From Collinsella aerofaciens (GTDB taxonomy: Bacteria; Actinomycetota; Coriobacteriia; Coriobacteriales; Coriobacteriaceae), in NCBI GenBank assembly GCA_008668235.1, contig RQCP01000014.1:1-64000 (forward strand): DNA of 64,000 bases, given 5' to 3'. Below the pieces are notes generated by a model. It saw nothing but the letters and a program-made list of their open reading frames with translations, was not told the DNA's origin and made no database searches. This document shows positions 28,473 to 35,577 of this stretch, in pieces; positions within the stretch are counted from its first letter, which is position 1, and every line of letters starts with the position of its first letter. The translations under genes were made by a program, and so were the position numbers.

Positions 28473-28505
28473 CGGGGCAGCGCATGGCGTTGCCCCGATA
28501 TTTGT
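28473..28505 (+). terminator. Terminator after folA
   Basis: CGGGGCA (28473-28479) pairs with TGCCCCG (28491-28497) and is followed by a weak ATATTTGTAT tail. A second stem, AACCCGAT with ATCGGGTT (28431-28461), begins at the folA stop. Together they probably end the thyA-folA transcript. Confidence 0.55.
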
Positions 28506-28540
28506 ATAGGTGCTGCAAAGAAAGGTGCGGGCTGGCTGCT

Positions 28541-29455
28541 ATGACTGATGCCGTTGAGGTGCTGCGAATCGATTCGCTCGAGGACGAGCGGCTCGATGCC
28601 TACGTGCGACTGACCGAGCGCGAGCTGCGCTGCGTGCTGGAGCCGCAAAAGGGCATCTTTATCGCCGAGAGTGCCAAGGTTATCGAGCGCGCGGTGCGCG
28701 CCGGATACCAGCCGGTGAGCTTTCTTTTGGGCGAACGCTGGCTCGACCAGATGATGCCGCTGTTCGAGCGCCTGGTTGTGCGCGAGGGCGCGGGTCCGGT
28801 TCCTGTGTTCGTGGCCTCGATGGAGCTCATGGAGCAGCTGACGGGCTTTAACGTGACGCGCGGTGCGCTCGCGGCATTCCGTCGTCCACGTCAGATTCCG
28901 GTTGATGAGTTCTTGGGCGGCGTCGTCGAGGCGGCGGGGGAACGCCCGGTGCGCGTTTGCGTGCTCGAGGGTATTGTCGACCACACGAACGTGGGCGCGA
29001 TTTTCCGCTCGGCCGCCGCGCTCAATGTCGACGGTATTTTGGTCAGTCCGACGTGCTGTGACCCGCTGTACCGTCGCTCGGCCCGCGTGAGCATGGGCAC
29101 CGTGTTTCAGGTGCCCTGGACGCGTATTGGCAGTGAGGCGCGCGTATGGCCGCATGATGGGCTGGCGGCGCTGCACGATGCCGGCTTTTCGTGTTCCGCC
29201 ATGGCGTTGACGGATGATTCGGTGTCGTTGGACGATCCCGTGCTGCAGGAGATTGATCGCCTGGCGATCTTTATGGGTACCGAGGGTGCCGGCCTGGGAG
29301 CCAAGACCATTGAGGGCTGTGACCGCGCCGTGCGCATTCCGATGGCGCACGGGGTCGATTCGCTCAACGTGGCCGCGGCGAGCGCCGTCGCCTTTTGGCA
29401 GCTGTGCCCGCACGTGAGCAATGAGTATCACTACCAGCCGGGTTTGTATCACTAG
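28541..29455 (+). CDS. TrmH/SpoU family rRNA or tRNA 2'-O-methyltransferase
   Basis: A 304-residue SPOUT methyltransferase. An N-terminal substrate-binding domain (about residues 20-100, KGIFIAESAKVIERAV) precedes the knotted catalytic domain with motif 1 HTNVGAIFRSAAAL, motif 2 LAIFMGTEGAGLG and motif 3 VRIPMAHGVDSLNVAAASAV. The ATG at 28541 begins just before the first conserved stretch, though its ribosome site is poor (AAAGAAAGG is about 16 nt away). The exact nucleotide modified cannot be told from sequence. It appears to be a single-gene unit. Confidence 0.88.
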   Translation: MTDAVEVLRIDSLEDERLDAYVRLTERELRCVLEPQKGIFIAESAKVIERAVRAGYQPVSFLLGERWLDQMMPLFERLVVREGAGPVPVFVASMELMEQLTGFNVTRGALAAFRRPRQIPVDEFLGGVVEAAGERPVRVCVLEGIVDHTNVGAIFRSAAALNVDGILVSPTCCDPLYRRSARVSMGTVFQVPWTRIGSEARVWPHDGLAALHDAGFSCSAMALTDDSVSLDDPVLQEIDRLAIFMGTEGAGLGAKTIEGCDRAVRIPMAHGVDSLNVAAASAVAFWQLCPHVSNEYHYQPGLYH

Positions 29456-29490
29456 GCAGATATTTCGCACCGCGCTCTAATTCGGGGTGT

Positions 29491-29518
29491 TTCGGTCGCC
29501 GCCAGTCGGTGCTAAGCT
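29491..29518 (+). promoter_or_regulatory. Candidate promoter of the MATE gene
   Basis: TTCGGT (29491-29496), a 16-bp spacer, and an extended -10 TGC-TAAGCT (29510-29518) precede the gene by about 60 bp. The -35 is only moderately close to consensus. Confidence 0.4.
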
Positions 29519-29580
29519 GGTTTTGGCTTTGGTTTTAAATTGCTGTTTTGTTGTTTGACGTATGCGTGTGGGGAGGGCGT

Positions 29581-30930
29581 GTGGCTAAGAAATCTACGGC
29601 TATCGATGTAACGCAGGGTGTTATTTGGCAGCAGCTGCTTTCGCTGTGCGTTCCCATCTTTTTTAGTTCGTTTTTTCAGCAGGCCTACACGCTTATCGGT
29701 ACCTATATTGTCGGTCAGTTTGGCGGCAAGCTCGCGCTGGGCGGCATTCAAGCCACGATGGTCCTCACCGAGCTCTGCATTGGCTTTTGCGTTGGCGTCG
29801 GCGCCGGCTGCGCGGTCATTACGGGCCAGTTTTTTGGTCAGCACGATGACGGGCGCCTGAGCCGATCGGTCCATACGGCCATGACGCTCGCGCTGGTGGG
29901 CGGTATCGTTTTCTCGATTCTTGGCATAGTGTTCGTTGAGCCCATGCTGGTGCTTATGAACACGCCGCATGAATTATTGGCCGAGGGCGTGGCCTATGCC
30001 CGTTGCTATTTTGCCGCCATGGTTGCGGCGCTGCTGCTCAATATGGGAACGGCATTGCTGCGCGCCGTGGGCGACACGCGCGGGCCTGCTGTGATCATCG
30101 CTTCCGGCTGCCTTGTTAATGCGGTGCTGGATGTCATCTTCGTTGCCGTGCTTCACATGGAAGCGCTGGGCTGTGGCATCGCGGTGGCGCTGACCATTTG
30201 CTCCAACGCCACGATGATCGTGATTCGTATGATGCACGCACCGGGTGCGTGGCGGCTTTCACTGTCCAAACTCGGCATTGATTCTGGTATTTGTAAGAGC
30301 ATGATCTCGTGTGGTCTGCCGCTTGGCTTTCAGTCTGCTGCGTATTCGATTTCCAACGTTTTGATTCAGGTGTCGGTGAACTCGTTTGGTGCCGATGTCA
30401 CCACGGCTTGGGGTCTTTCGGGCCGCCTGGATGGTATTGTCTGGATGGTTACCGAGGCGCTTGGCGTGTCGATCACCACGTTCTCGGCACAGAACTTTGG
30501 CGCGCGCAACTACGAGCGCATGCGCAAGGGCTACCATACGTCGCTCGTGCTGTCGTTTATGCTCATTGGTGGCCTGTCTGCCGTGCTGCTGGTATTCTCG
30601 GGTCCGCTGTCTCGTCTGTTTGTCGACGATGCTTCGATTTCGGCGTACACCACGACCATCCTCCACTTCATTGCGCCGTTCTATGCGATTTTCTCGATTA
30701 TCGAGAACGCGTCGGGATCCATTCGCGGCGCCGGCGTGAGCTTGCAGCCCATGCTGCTCACGATTTTTGGCACCGTCGTGCTCAGGGTGATCTGGGTATT
30801 TGCGATTATGCCGTTCGATCCGTCGCTTGAGCACCTGCTGCTGGTCTACCCCGTAACCTGGCTCATCACCGCCATAATGTTCACCATCTACCACCACAGC
30901 GGCAACTGGCTAGGTCGCGCCACTGCCTAG
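29581..30930 (+). CDS. MATE family efflux transporter
   Basis: A 449-residue integral membrane protein with about 12 hydrophobic segments, homologous to Na+/H+-coupled multidrug and toxin exporters. The N-terminal PIFFSSFFQQAYTLIGTYIVG and the repeat-half equivalent LPLGFQSAAYSISNVLIQVS show the internal pseudo-symmetry, and GDTRGPAVI and IRGAG fit the family loops. The GTG at 29581 is selected because GGGGAGGG precedes it. Substrate unknown. Its end shares a hairpin with the convergent cobO-like gene. Confidence 0.9.
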   Translation: MAKKSTAIDVTQGVIWQQLLSLCVPIFFSSFFQQAYTLIGTYIVGQFGGKLALGGIQATMVLTELCIGFCVGVGAGCAVITGQFFGQHDDGRLSRSVHTAMTLALVGGIVFSILGIVFVEPMLVLMNTPHELLAEGVAYARCYFAAMVAALLLNMGTALLRAVGDTRGPAVIIASGCLVNAVLDVIFVAVLHMEALGCGIAVALTICSNATMIVIRMMHAPGAWRLSLSKLGIDSGICKSMISCGLPLGFQSAAYSISNVLIQVSVNSFGADVTTAWGLSGRLDGIVWMVTEALGVSITTFSAQNFGARNYERMRKGYHTSLVLSFMLIGGLSAVLLVFSGPLSRLFVDDASISAYTTTILHFIAPFYAIFSIIENASGSIRGAGVSLQPMLLTIFGTVVLRVIWVFAIMPFDPSLEHLLLVYPVTWLITAIMFTIYHHSGNWLGRATA

Positions 30931-30955
30931 CCATTGGGGACGTCCGCAATGGCTA
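30928..30955. repeat. Convergent-gene hairpin with TTGGGGACG core
   Basis: TAGCCATTG (30928-30936) and CAATGGCTA (30947-30955) form a perfect 9-bp inverted repeat that contains both stop codons of the converging genes. The loop side reads GGGGACGTCCG. The ATTGGGGACGT core matches the complement of the element at 10709-10758. Confidence 0.55.
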
Positions 30956-31438
30956 GTATTCGATGCCTTGGCGGGCTAGGAGGCCTTCGTCGAAGTAGTG
31001 TTTGACGGGGCGCATTTCGGTTACTAGGTCTGCAAGGTCGGCGAGGGGCAGCAAGCCACGGCCGGTGAACACGAGCTCCGTGGTGGTTGGTTTCATCGCG
31101 ATCAACGCTTCGACATCTTCGCGCGTCACAAAGCCCCGTCGCATGGCTTCTCCCAGCTCATCCAAGATCAGCACGTCGACCTGGCTAATCTGCTCGCGCG
31201 CCAGCTCCATGATCTGTGCGGCACAGGCTTCGGGCGTGTCGCGGTCGGCTTGTACGATGCGTAGCCCCAATCGAGGTGCTGCGTCATGTTCGGCACAGTG
31301 CAGCTTCTTGGCAAACTGAAGCATGAGCACGTTAAGTCCATAGCCCGTCGCGCGCAGCGCGAGCCCCAGCGCAGCCGTCGTCTTGCCCTTGCCGTCGCCT
31401 GTATAGATTTGAACCTTGCCGACTTACAGTGATGCCAT
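30953..31438 (-). pseudogene. cobO: Corrinoid adenosyltransferase (CobO/BtuR) with nonsense at codon 5
   Basis: Adds the adenosyl group to cob(I)alamin or cobyrinic acid diamide. From an ATG at 31438, with AAAGGA upstream, the frame reads ATG GCA TCA CTG TAA and then continues through GKVQIYTGDGKGKTTAALGL (the P-loop) to a normal end at 30953. The TAA at 31426-31424 is the only stop. No ATG, GTG or TTG lies between it and the P-loop; the next Met is after the Walker A motif, so a protein started there would be inactive. Restoring codon 5 (for example CAA) would give about 161 residues with DVLILDELGEAMRRG intact. It is therefore a recent nonsense mutation, a sequencing error, or an unusual start. 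Confidence 0.8.
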
Positions 31439-31530
31439 CTCTGTCCTTTCGTGCCCGGCGTCGGTTTATCGCCGTCCGGGTTGGGTATTCTAGAAAGCAT
31501 TATCAACCCCAGTAGATGGAGTTCAAGCAG

Positions 31531-33423
31531 ATGGAGATGGATGACAACAAGCGTAGACGGAATATGATCCTCTACGTGCTCATCGCCTTCGTCGTCTACC
31601 TCGTGCTCTCGACCGTTCTGTTCCCCAACATCGGTCACACGCAGCAGATTACGGAGACCGATTACTCGACGTTTGTGAAAGCGCTCGACAAGAAGAGCGT
31701 CGAAAAGGTCGAGTACAACACCGACGACTATACGATTTATTACACCAAGAAGGGCGAGGACGAGAACATCGCCTATAAGACGACCGGTGTGCCGAACGAT
31801 GTGGGCTTTACCGATCGCGTGCTTGAGTCTGGCGCTTCGCTGGAGTCGGTCGTTCCCGATAAGAGCTCGGGTTTGATGACCTACTACCTGCTCACACTCA
31901 TTCTTCCCATGGCGATTTTCTTCCTCATCGGTTGGTGGCTCAACCGCCGCATGAAGAAGGCTATGGGCGATGACGGCCCGTCGATGAACTTTGGCGGCGG
32001 CGGTTTTGGCGGCGGCGGACTGGGTAAGTCCGGCGCGCGCGTGATCGCCTCCAAGGACGTGGGCGTGACCTTTAAGGATGTCGCCGGCCAGGAAGAGGCC
32101 AAGGAGTCTCTCAAGGAGGTCGTCGACTTTCTGGAGAAGCCGCAGCGCTATGAGGAGATCGGCGCCAAGTTGCCGCGCGGTGCTCTCCTTGTTGGCCCTC
32201 CGGGTACCGGTAAGACCCTGCTTGCCAAGGCTGTTGCCGGCGAGGCGGGCGTTCCGTTCTTTAGCATTTCGGGCTCTGAGTTCGTTGAGATGTTTGTTGG
32301 TCGCGGCGCTGCTAAGGTTCGTGACCTGTTTAAGCAGGCCAAGGAAAAGGCACCGTGTATCGTCTTTATCGATGAGATCGATACCATCGGTAAGAAGCGC
32401 GATGGCGGCGGCTTTAGCGGCAACGACGAGCGCGAGCAGACGCTCAATCAGTTGCTGACCGAGATGGATGGCTTCGATAACCACAAGGGTATCGTTGTCC
32501 TTGCCGCAACCAACCGCCCCGACAGTCTCGATCCCGCTCTACTGCGCCCCGGTCGTTTTGACCGCCGCATCCCCGTCGAGCTGCCCGATCTGACCGGCCG
32601 CAAGAACATCCTCGAGCTGCATGCCAAGAGCGTGAAGACCGAGCCGCCGATCGACCTGACCGCGATTGCCCGCGCCACGCCTGGTGCCTCGGGCGCCGAT
32701 TTGGCCAATATCATCAACGAGGGCGCCCTGCGCGCCGTCCGCGAGGGTCGCAAGCGTGCAACCCAGGACGACTTCGAGGAGTCGGTGGAGGTCGTCATTG
32801 CCGGTCAGCAGCGTAAGTCAACGGTGCTTTCCGACCACGAGAAGCAGGTCGTTTCCTACCATGAGATCGGCCATGCCATTGTTGCCGCTCGCCAGAAGGG
32901 CTCTGCGCCGGTCACGAAGATCACCATCGTGCCGCGCACGAGCGGTGCTCTGGGCTACACCATGCAGGTCGAGGAGGATGAGCGCTTCCTGACCACACGC
33001 CAGGAGGTCCTGGACAAGCTCGCCGTCTACTGCGGTGGCCGTGCGGCCGAGGAGCTCATCTTTGGTGAGATGACGACTGGCGCCGCCAACGATATCGAGC
33101 AGGCCACCAAGCTCGCCCGCAACATGGTGACGCGCTTTGGTATGTCCGACGAGTTTGGCATGATGGCGCTCGGTACCGTCCAGAATGCGTACCTCAACCA
33201 GGATACGTCGCTCACCTGCGCCCCCGGTACGGCCGAGCGTGTGGACGCAATTGTCGCCAAGTTGATTGAGGATGCGCACGACCGCGCCCTGCAGATCCTC
33301 AAGGAAAACAAGTTCAAGCTCCACGAGCTGGCTCGTTATCTGTACAAGAAGGAGACGATCACGGGCGAGGAGTTCATGAATCTCCTCACGCGCGAGAACC
33401 CGCTGATGCCCAAGCAGCAGTAA
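31531..33423 (+). CDS. ftsH: ATP-dependent zinc metalloprotease FtsH
   Basis: A membrane-anchored AAA protease that removes misassembled membrane proteins and regulators. The 630-residue protein has two N-terminal membrane helices (YVLIAFVVYLVLSTVLF and LTLILPMAIFFLIGWWL) around an extracytoplasmic domain, a Gly-rich linker, Walker A GPPGTGKT near residue 222, Walker B IVFIDEIDTIG, the SRH region with RPGRFDRR, and zinc motif HEIGH at about 444. Canonical FtsH has HEAGH; the Ile still fits HExxH. The ATG at 31531 is preferred because TGGAG lies 9 nt upstream; an in-frame ATG at 31516 lacks a site and adds 5 residues. A TATTCT box at 31486 may be its -10. Confidence 0.96.
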   Translation: MEMDDNKRRRNMILYVLIAFVVYLVLSTVLFPNIGHTQQITETDYSTFVKALDKKSVEKVEYNTDDYTIYYTKKGEDENIAYKTTGVPNDVGFTDRVLESGASLESVVPDKSSGLMTYYLLTLILPMAIFFLIGWWLNRRMKKAMGDDGPSMNFGGGGFGGGGLGKSGARVIASKDVGVTFKDVAGQEEAKESLKEVVDFLEKPQRYEEIGAKLPRGALLVGPPGTGKTLLAKAVAGEAGVPFFSISGSEFVEMFVGRGAAKVRDLFKQAKEKAPCIVFIDEIDTIGKKRDGGGFSGNDEREQTLNQLLTEMDGFDNHKGIVVLAATNRPDSLDPALLRPGRFDRRIPVELPDLTGRKNILELHAKSVKTEPPIDLTAIARATPGASGADLANIINEGALRAVREGRKRATQDDFEESVEVVIAGQQRKSTVLSDHEKQVVSYHEIGHAIVAARQKGSAPVTKITIVPRTSGALGYTMQVEEDERFLTTRQEVLDKLAVYCGGRAAEELIFGEMTTGAANDIEQATKLARNMVTRFGMSDEFGMMALGTVQNAYLNQDTSLTCAPGTAERVDAIVAKLIEDAHDRALQILKENKFKLHELARYLYKKETITGEEFMNLLTRENPLMPKQQ

Positions 33424-33449
33424 CGCCGCGGCCGAGCCAGTAAACGCCG

Positions 33450-33487
33450 ACGCCTCATTTGAGCAGCTTTCTCAAATGGGGCGTTTT
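33450..33487 (+). terminator. Terminator after ftsH
   Basis: A 14-bp stem, ACGCCTCATTTGAG (33450-33463) with CTCAAATGGGGCGT (33471-33484, one wobble), is followed by TTTT. The DUF523 gene starts 18 nt later. Confidence 0.85.
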
Positions 33488-33504
33488 GCTTGAGAGGGAT
33501 GGAA

Positions 33505-33960
33505 ATGAAGATCGTGGTGAGCGCCTGCTTGATGGGCGAGAGCTGCAAGTATAACGGGCTCGATAACTACCACCGCGCGTTGGTCGAGGCTTGCGAGCGC
33601 ACGGGGACCGAGGTCCTCCTCGTGTGCCCCGAGGTCTTTGGCGGCCTGCTCACGCCGCGCAAGCCGTCCGAGATTGTGAACGGCGAGGTTCGTACCTGCG
33701 AGGGCATCTCGGTTGATCGCGAATTTCGCCTGGGTGCCCAACGTGCGCTCGATATGTGCGAGCAGGCAGGCGGACCGGAAGAGATAGTCGCGTGCATCCT
33801 TCAGGACCGCAGCCCCTCGTGCGGTGCGGGTCACATCTACGACGGCACCTTTAGCGGTACGCTCACCGCGGGCAACGGTGTTTTCGTCGACCTGCTCCTG
33901 CGCCACGGCTACCGTGTGATCCCGGCAAGCGAGTTCGACCCCAGCATGCTGGAGCAATAA
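33505..33960 (+). CDS. DUF523 family protein
   Basis: A 151-residue DUF523 protein of unknown function. Conserved features visible are VSACLMGESCKYNG at the N terminus, VCPEVFGGL, and LQDRSPSCGAG; the Cys residues could bind a metal or Fe-S cluster, which I infer only from their conservation. The ATG at 33505 follows GAGGGA; TTG and ATG codons slightly upstream are less well placed. It sits alone between two terminators. Confidence 0.85.
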   Translation: MKIVVSACLMGESCKYNGLDNYHRALVEACERTGTEVLLVCPEVFGGLLTPRKPSEIVNGEVRTCEGISVDREFRLGAQRALDMCEQAGGPEEIVACILQDRSPSCGAGHIYDGTFSGTLTAGNGVFVDLLLRHGYRVIPASEFDPSMLEQ

Positions 33961-33999
33961 AAAACCACCACAAAGGTGCTGCTCCCTTGTGGTGGTTTT
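33961..33999. terminator. Bidirectional terminator with AAAACCACCACAA stem
   Basis: AAAACCACCACAA (33961-33973) and TTGTGGTGGTTTT (33987-33999) form a perfect 13-bp stem with A and T tracts at its base, between convergent genes. Nearly the same arms reappear at 41752-41793. Confidence 0.85.
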
Positions 34000-34008
34000 G
34001 GGTTAGAA

Positions 34009-35091
34009 CTAGAGGGTGTGGCCGTAGGCGTTTGCGGCCTTGATGGCGGCGGCGAACTTTTCGTCGGTGAAGGGCTCGGGGTTGCCCTGCTTCCACTCGT
34101 TGGTGGCGTGCGCGTACTCGCACAGGGCCGGGATATCGGACTCGGAAAGCCCGACCTGCTCAAGCGTCACGGGCAGGCCCATCTGCTTGTTAAAGGCCGC
34201 GTAGCGCTCAAGGTTCTCGGTATCGCCCGTATAGGCGAACAGCACGAGCACGCCCAGGCTCACGACTTCGCCGTGCAGGTAGGTGCCCTCGCGCGGAATG
34301 CTGCATGTGGCGTTGTAGAATGCGTGCGCCACGCTCGAGTTGTAGTAGTAATCGTTCTGGTTCGTCAGGTTCGAGACATAGCCCGTATTGACCACGATAT
34401 CGAGTGCGATTTGCTTGACGGCCTCGCTCGACAGGTCCTGGCGCACGTCCTCAAGACCCTGGACGCCATAGGTAAACAGCGGCTCGGAGCAGGTGTGGGC
34501 GAGTGCCAGGCCAAGACCGGCGGTGTGCTCTAGGTTGCCGGCGCTCGTGGCGTATTCGACCTCGGGCTGCTTAGACAGGGCATCGCCCACGCCGGCCCAG
34601 AAGTACTCTGCCGGTGCCTCGGCGATGATCTTGGGGTTGATGAAGATGTGCGCGGGTCGGTTGGGGTACGAATAGCCCTCGAGCGAGCCGTCGTCGTTGT
34701 AGACAACGGCAATGGCGGTCGCGGCGGAGCAGTTAGAACAGATCGTCGGGACGGTGAAGACGATCTTCTTGAGCTCGATGGCTGCGGTCTTCACGGTGTC
34801 GAGCGCCTTGCCGCCGCCGCATGCGATGAGCACGTCGGCTTCCTGGCAGGCAGGGGAGTTCACGACCTTGGCGATATTGGCACGCGTACTGTTGGTGCCA
34901 TAGACGCGCGTCTCCAGGACCTCGACATCGGTACCTTCAAGTGCCGCCTCGATTCCCGGCAGCGCCGCAGCCAGGGCTCGCTTGCCGCCAATGATGGCGA
35001 CTTTCTTCGCGCCGTACTCCGCCAGTGCAGTTGGCAGCTCGGTAAAGCAATCCTCGCCAACGGTGTAGTCGCTCATTCCAATTGTGCGCAT
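34009..35091 (-). CDS. Iron-containing alcohol/glycerol dehydrogenase family protein (GldA-like)
   Basis: A 360-residue protein of the group III metal-dependent dehydrogenases. The NAD-binding GGGKALDTVK (about residue 95) and PTICSNCSAATAIAVVY follow the GldA pattern. Metal ligands can be assigned to the Asp of GVGDALSK, the His of SVAHAFYN and the His of YLHGEVVSLG. GldA oxidises glycerol to dihydroxyacetone; members of this subgroup with the NCSAATA segment may prefer other small polyols or ketones, so the substrate is open. The start has AAGAAGG upstream. It is divergent from the ileS leader. Confidence 0.85.
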   Translation of the reverse strand: MRTIGMSDYTVGEDCFTELPTALAEYGAKKVAIIGGKRALAAALPGIEAALEGTDVEVLETRVYGTNSTRANIAKVVNSPACQEADVLIACGGGKALDTVKTAAIELKKIVFTVPTICSNCSAATAIAVVYNDDGSLEGYSYPNRPAHIFINPKIIAEAPAEYFWAGVGDALSKQPEVEYATSAGNLEHTAGLGLALAHTCSEPLFTYGVQGLEDVRQDLSSEAVKQIALDIVVNTGYVSNLTNQNDYYYNSSVAHAFYNATCSIPREGTYLHGEVVSLGVLVLFAYTGDTENLERYAAFNKQMGLPVTLEQVGLSESDIPALCEYAHATNEWKQGNPEPFTDEKFAAAIKAANAYGHTL

Positions 35092-35192
35092 AGCAGCCTT
35101 CTTTCGTTCGATAAAGTGCTTTCAGGTATTTTGCTCCTAGAGAAGGTCCACAGCCGCGAGAAATTTCGAACGTATAAAACCAGTGTTGAGGG

Positions 35193-35221
35193 TTTTTCGC
35201 CGGCGCGGAACGTGCTAGCAT
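35193..35221 (+). promoter_or_regulatory. Candidate promoter of the ileS T-box leader
   Basis: An extended -10 TGC-TAGCAT (35213-35221) with a T-rich -35 (TTTTTC, 35193-35198, 17-bp spacing) would start the transcript just before the first T-box helix. The -35 is poor, so confidence is limited. Confidence 0.4.
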
Positions 35222-35231
35222 ACTCCGCATA

Positions 35232-35536
35232 AGCGTTGATGGGGACGAGTAGTCGGCCGTCCGCATGTTACAGAGAGCGGGGAGCGCTGAGAACCCGTGC
35301 ATGCGACCGATGAAAATCACCCCGGAGCTGCGGTCCCAACGGACGCGTCGCACAGGCTCGTCTTAGTAGATATCGCCGAGATGGTCGTCGATACAGGCCA
35401 GCCGAGTAACGGATGCGAGCGCGCGAATACGCGGGCGAGGGCATCTAAGCTGGGTGGTTAAACGAAGAGCTTTTGCGGGCGTACAGTCCGTTTTGTGGCG
35501 CTTCGTCCCAGCTTGTAGGGACGGGCGCTTTTTTGG
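35232..35536 (+). promoter_or_regulatory. Ile-specific T-box riboswitch (transcriptional)
   Basis: Stem I closes GACGAG (35244-35249) with CTCGTC (35357-35362) and contains the AGAGAG/GCTGAGA conserved parts and the specifier codon ATC (35316-35318) for tRNA-Ile. The antiterminator pairs AAGCTGGG (35447-35454) with CCCAGCTT (35507-35514) and ACGAAG (35462-35467) with CTTCGT (35501-35506), leaving a 7-nt bulge TGGTTAA whose TGGT matches the ACCA end of tRNA-Ile. The competing terminator pairs CGTCCC (35504-35509) with GGGACG (35518-35523), is lengthened by GCGC arms, and is followed by six T. Uncharged tRNA-Ile would stabilise the antiterminator and raise ileS. Confidence 0.93.
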
Positions 35537-35577
35537 TGCCCAACGGGCGTGCGCGCCCACGACATGAAAGGGGTACC

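Noticed and set aside
32860..32874. HEIGH instead of HEAGH in FtsH as evidence of inactivity
   Set aside because: The HExxH zinc motif is intact and the third position varies within the family.
34648..35232. A 194-codon plus-strand frame opposite the GldA-like gene
   Set aside because: Antisense to a conserved dehydrogenase; no motif or ribosome site.
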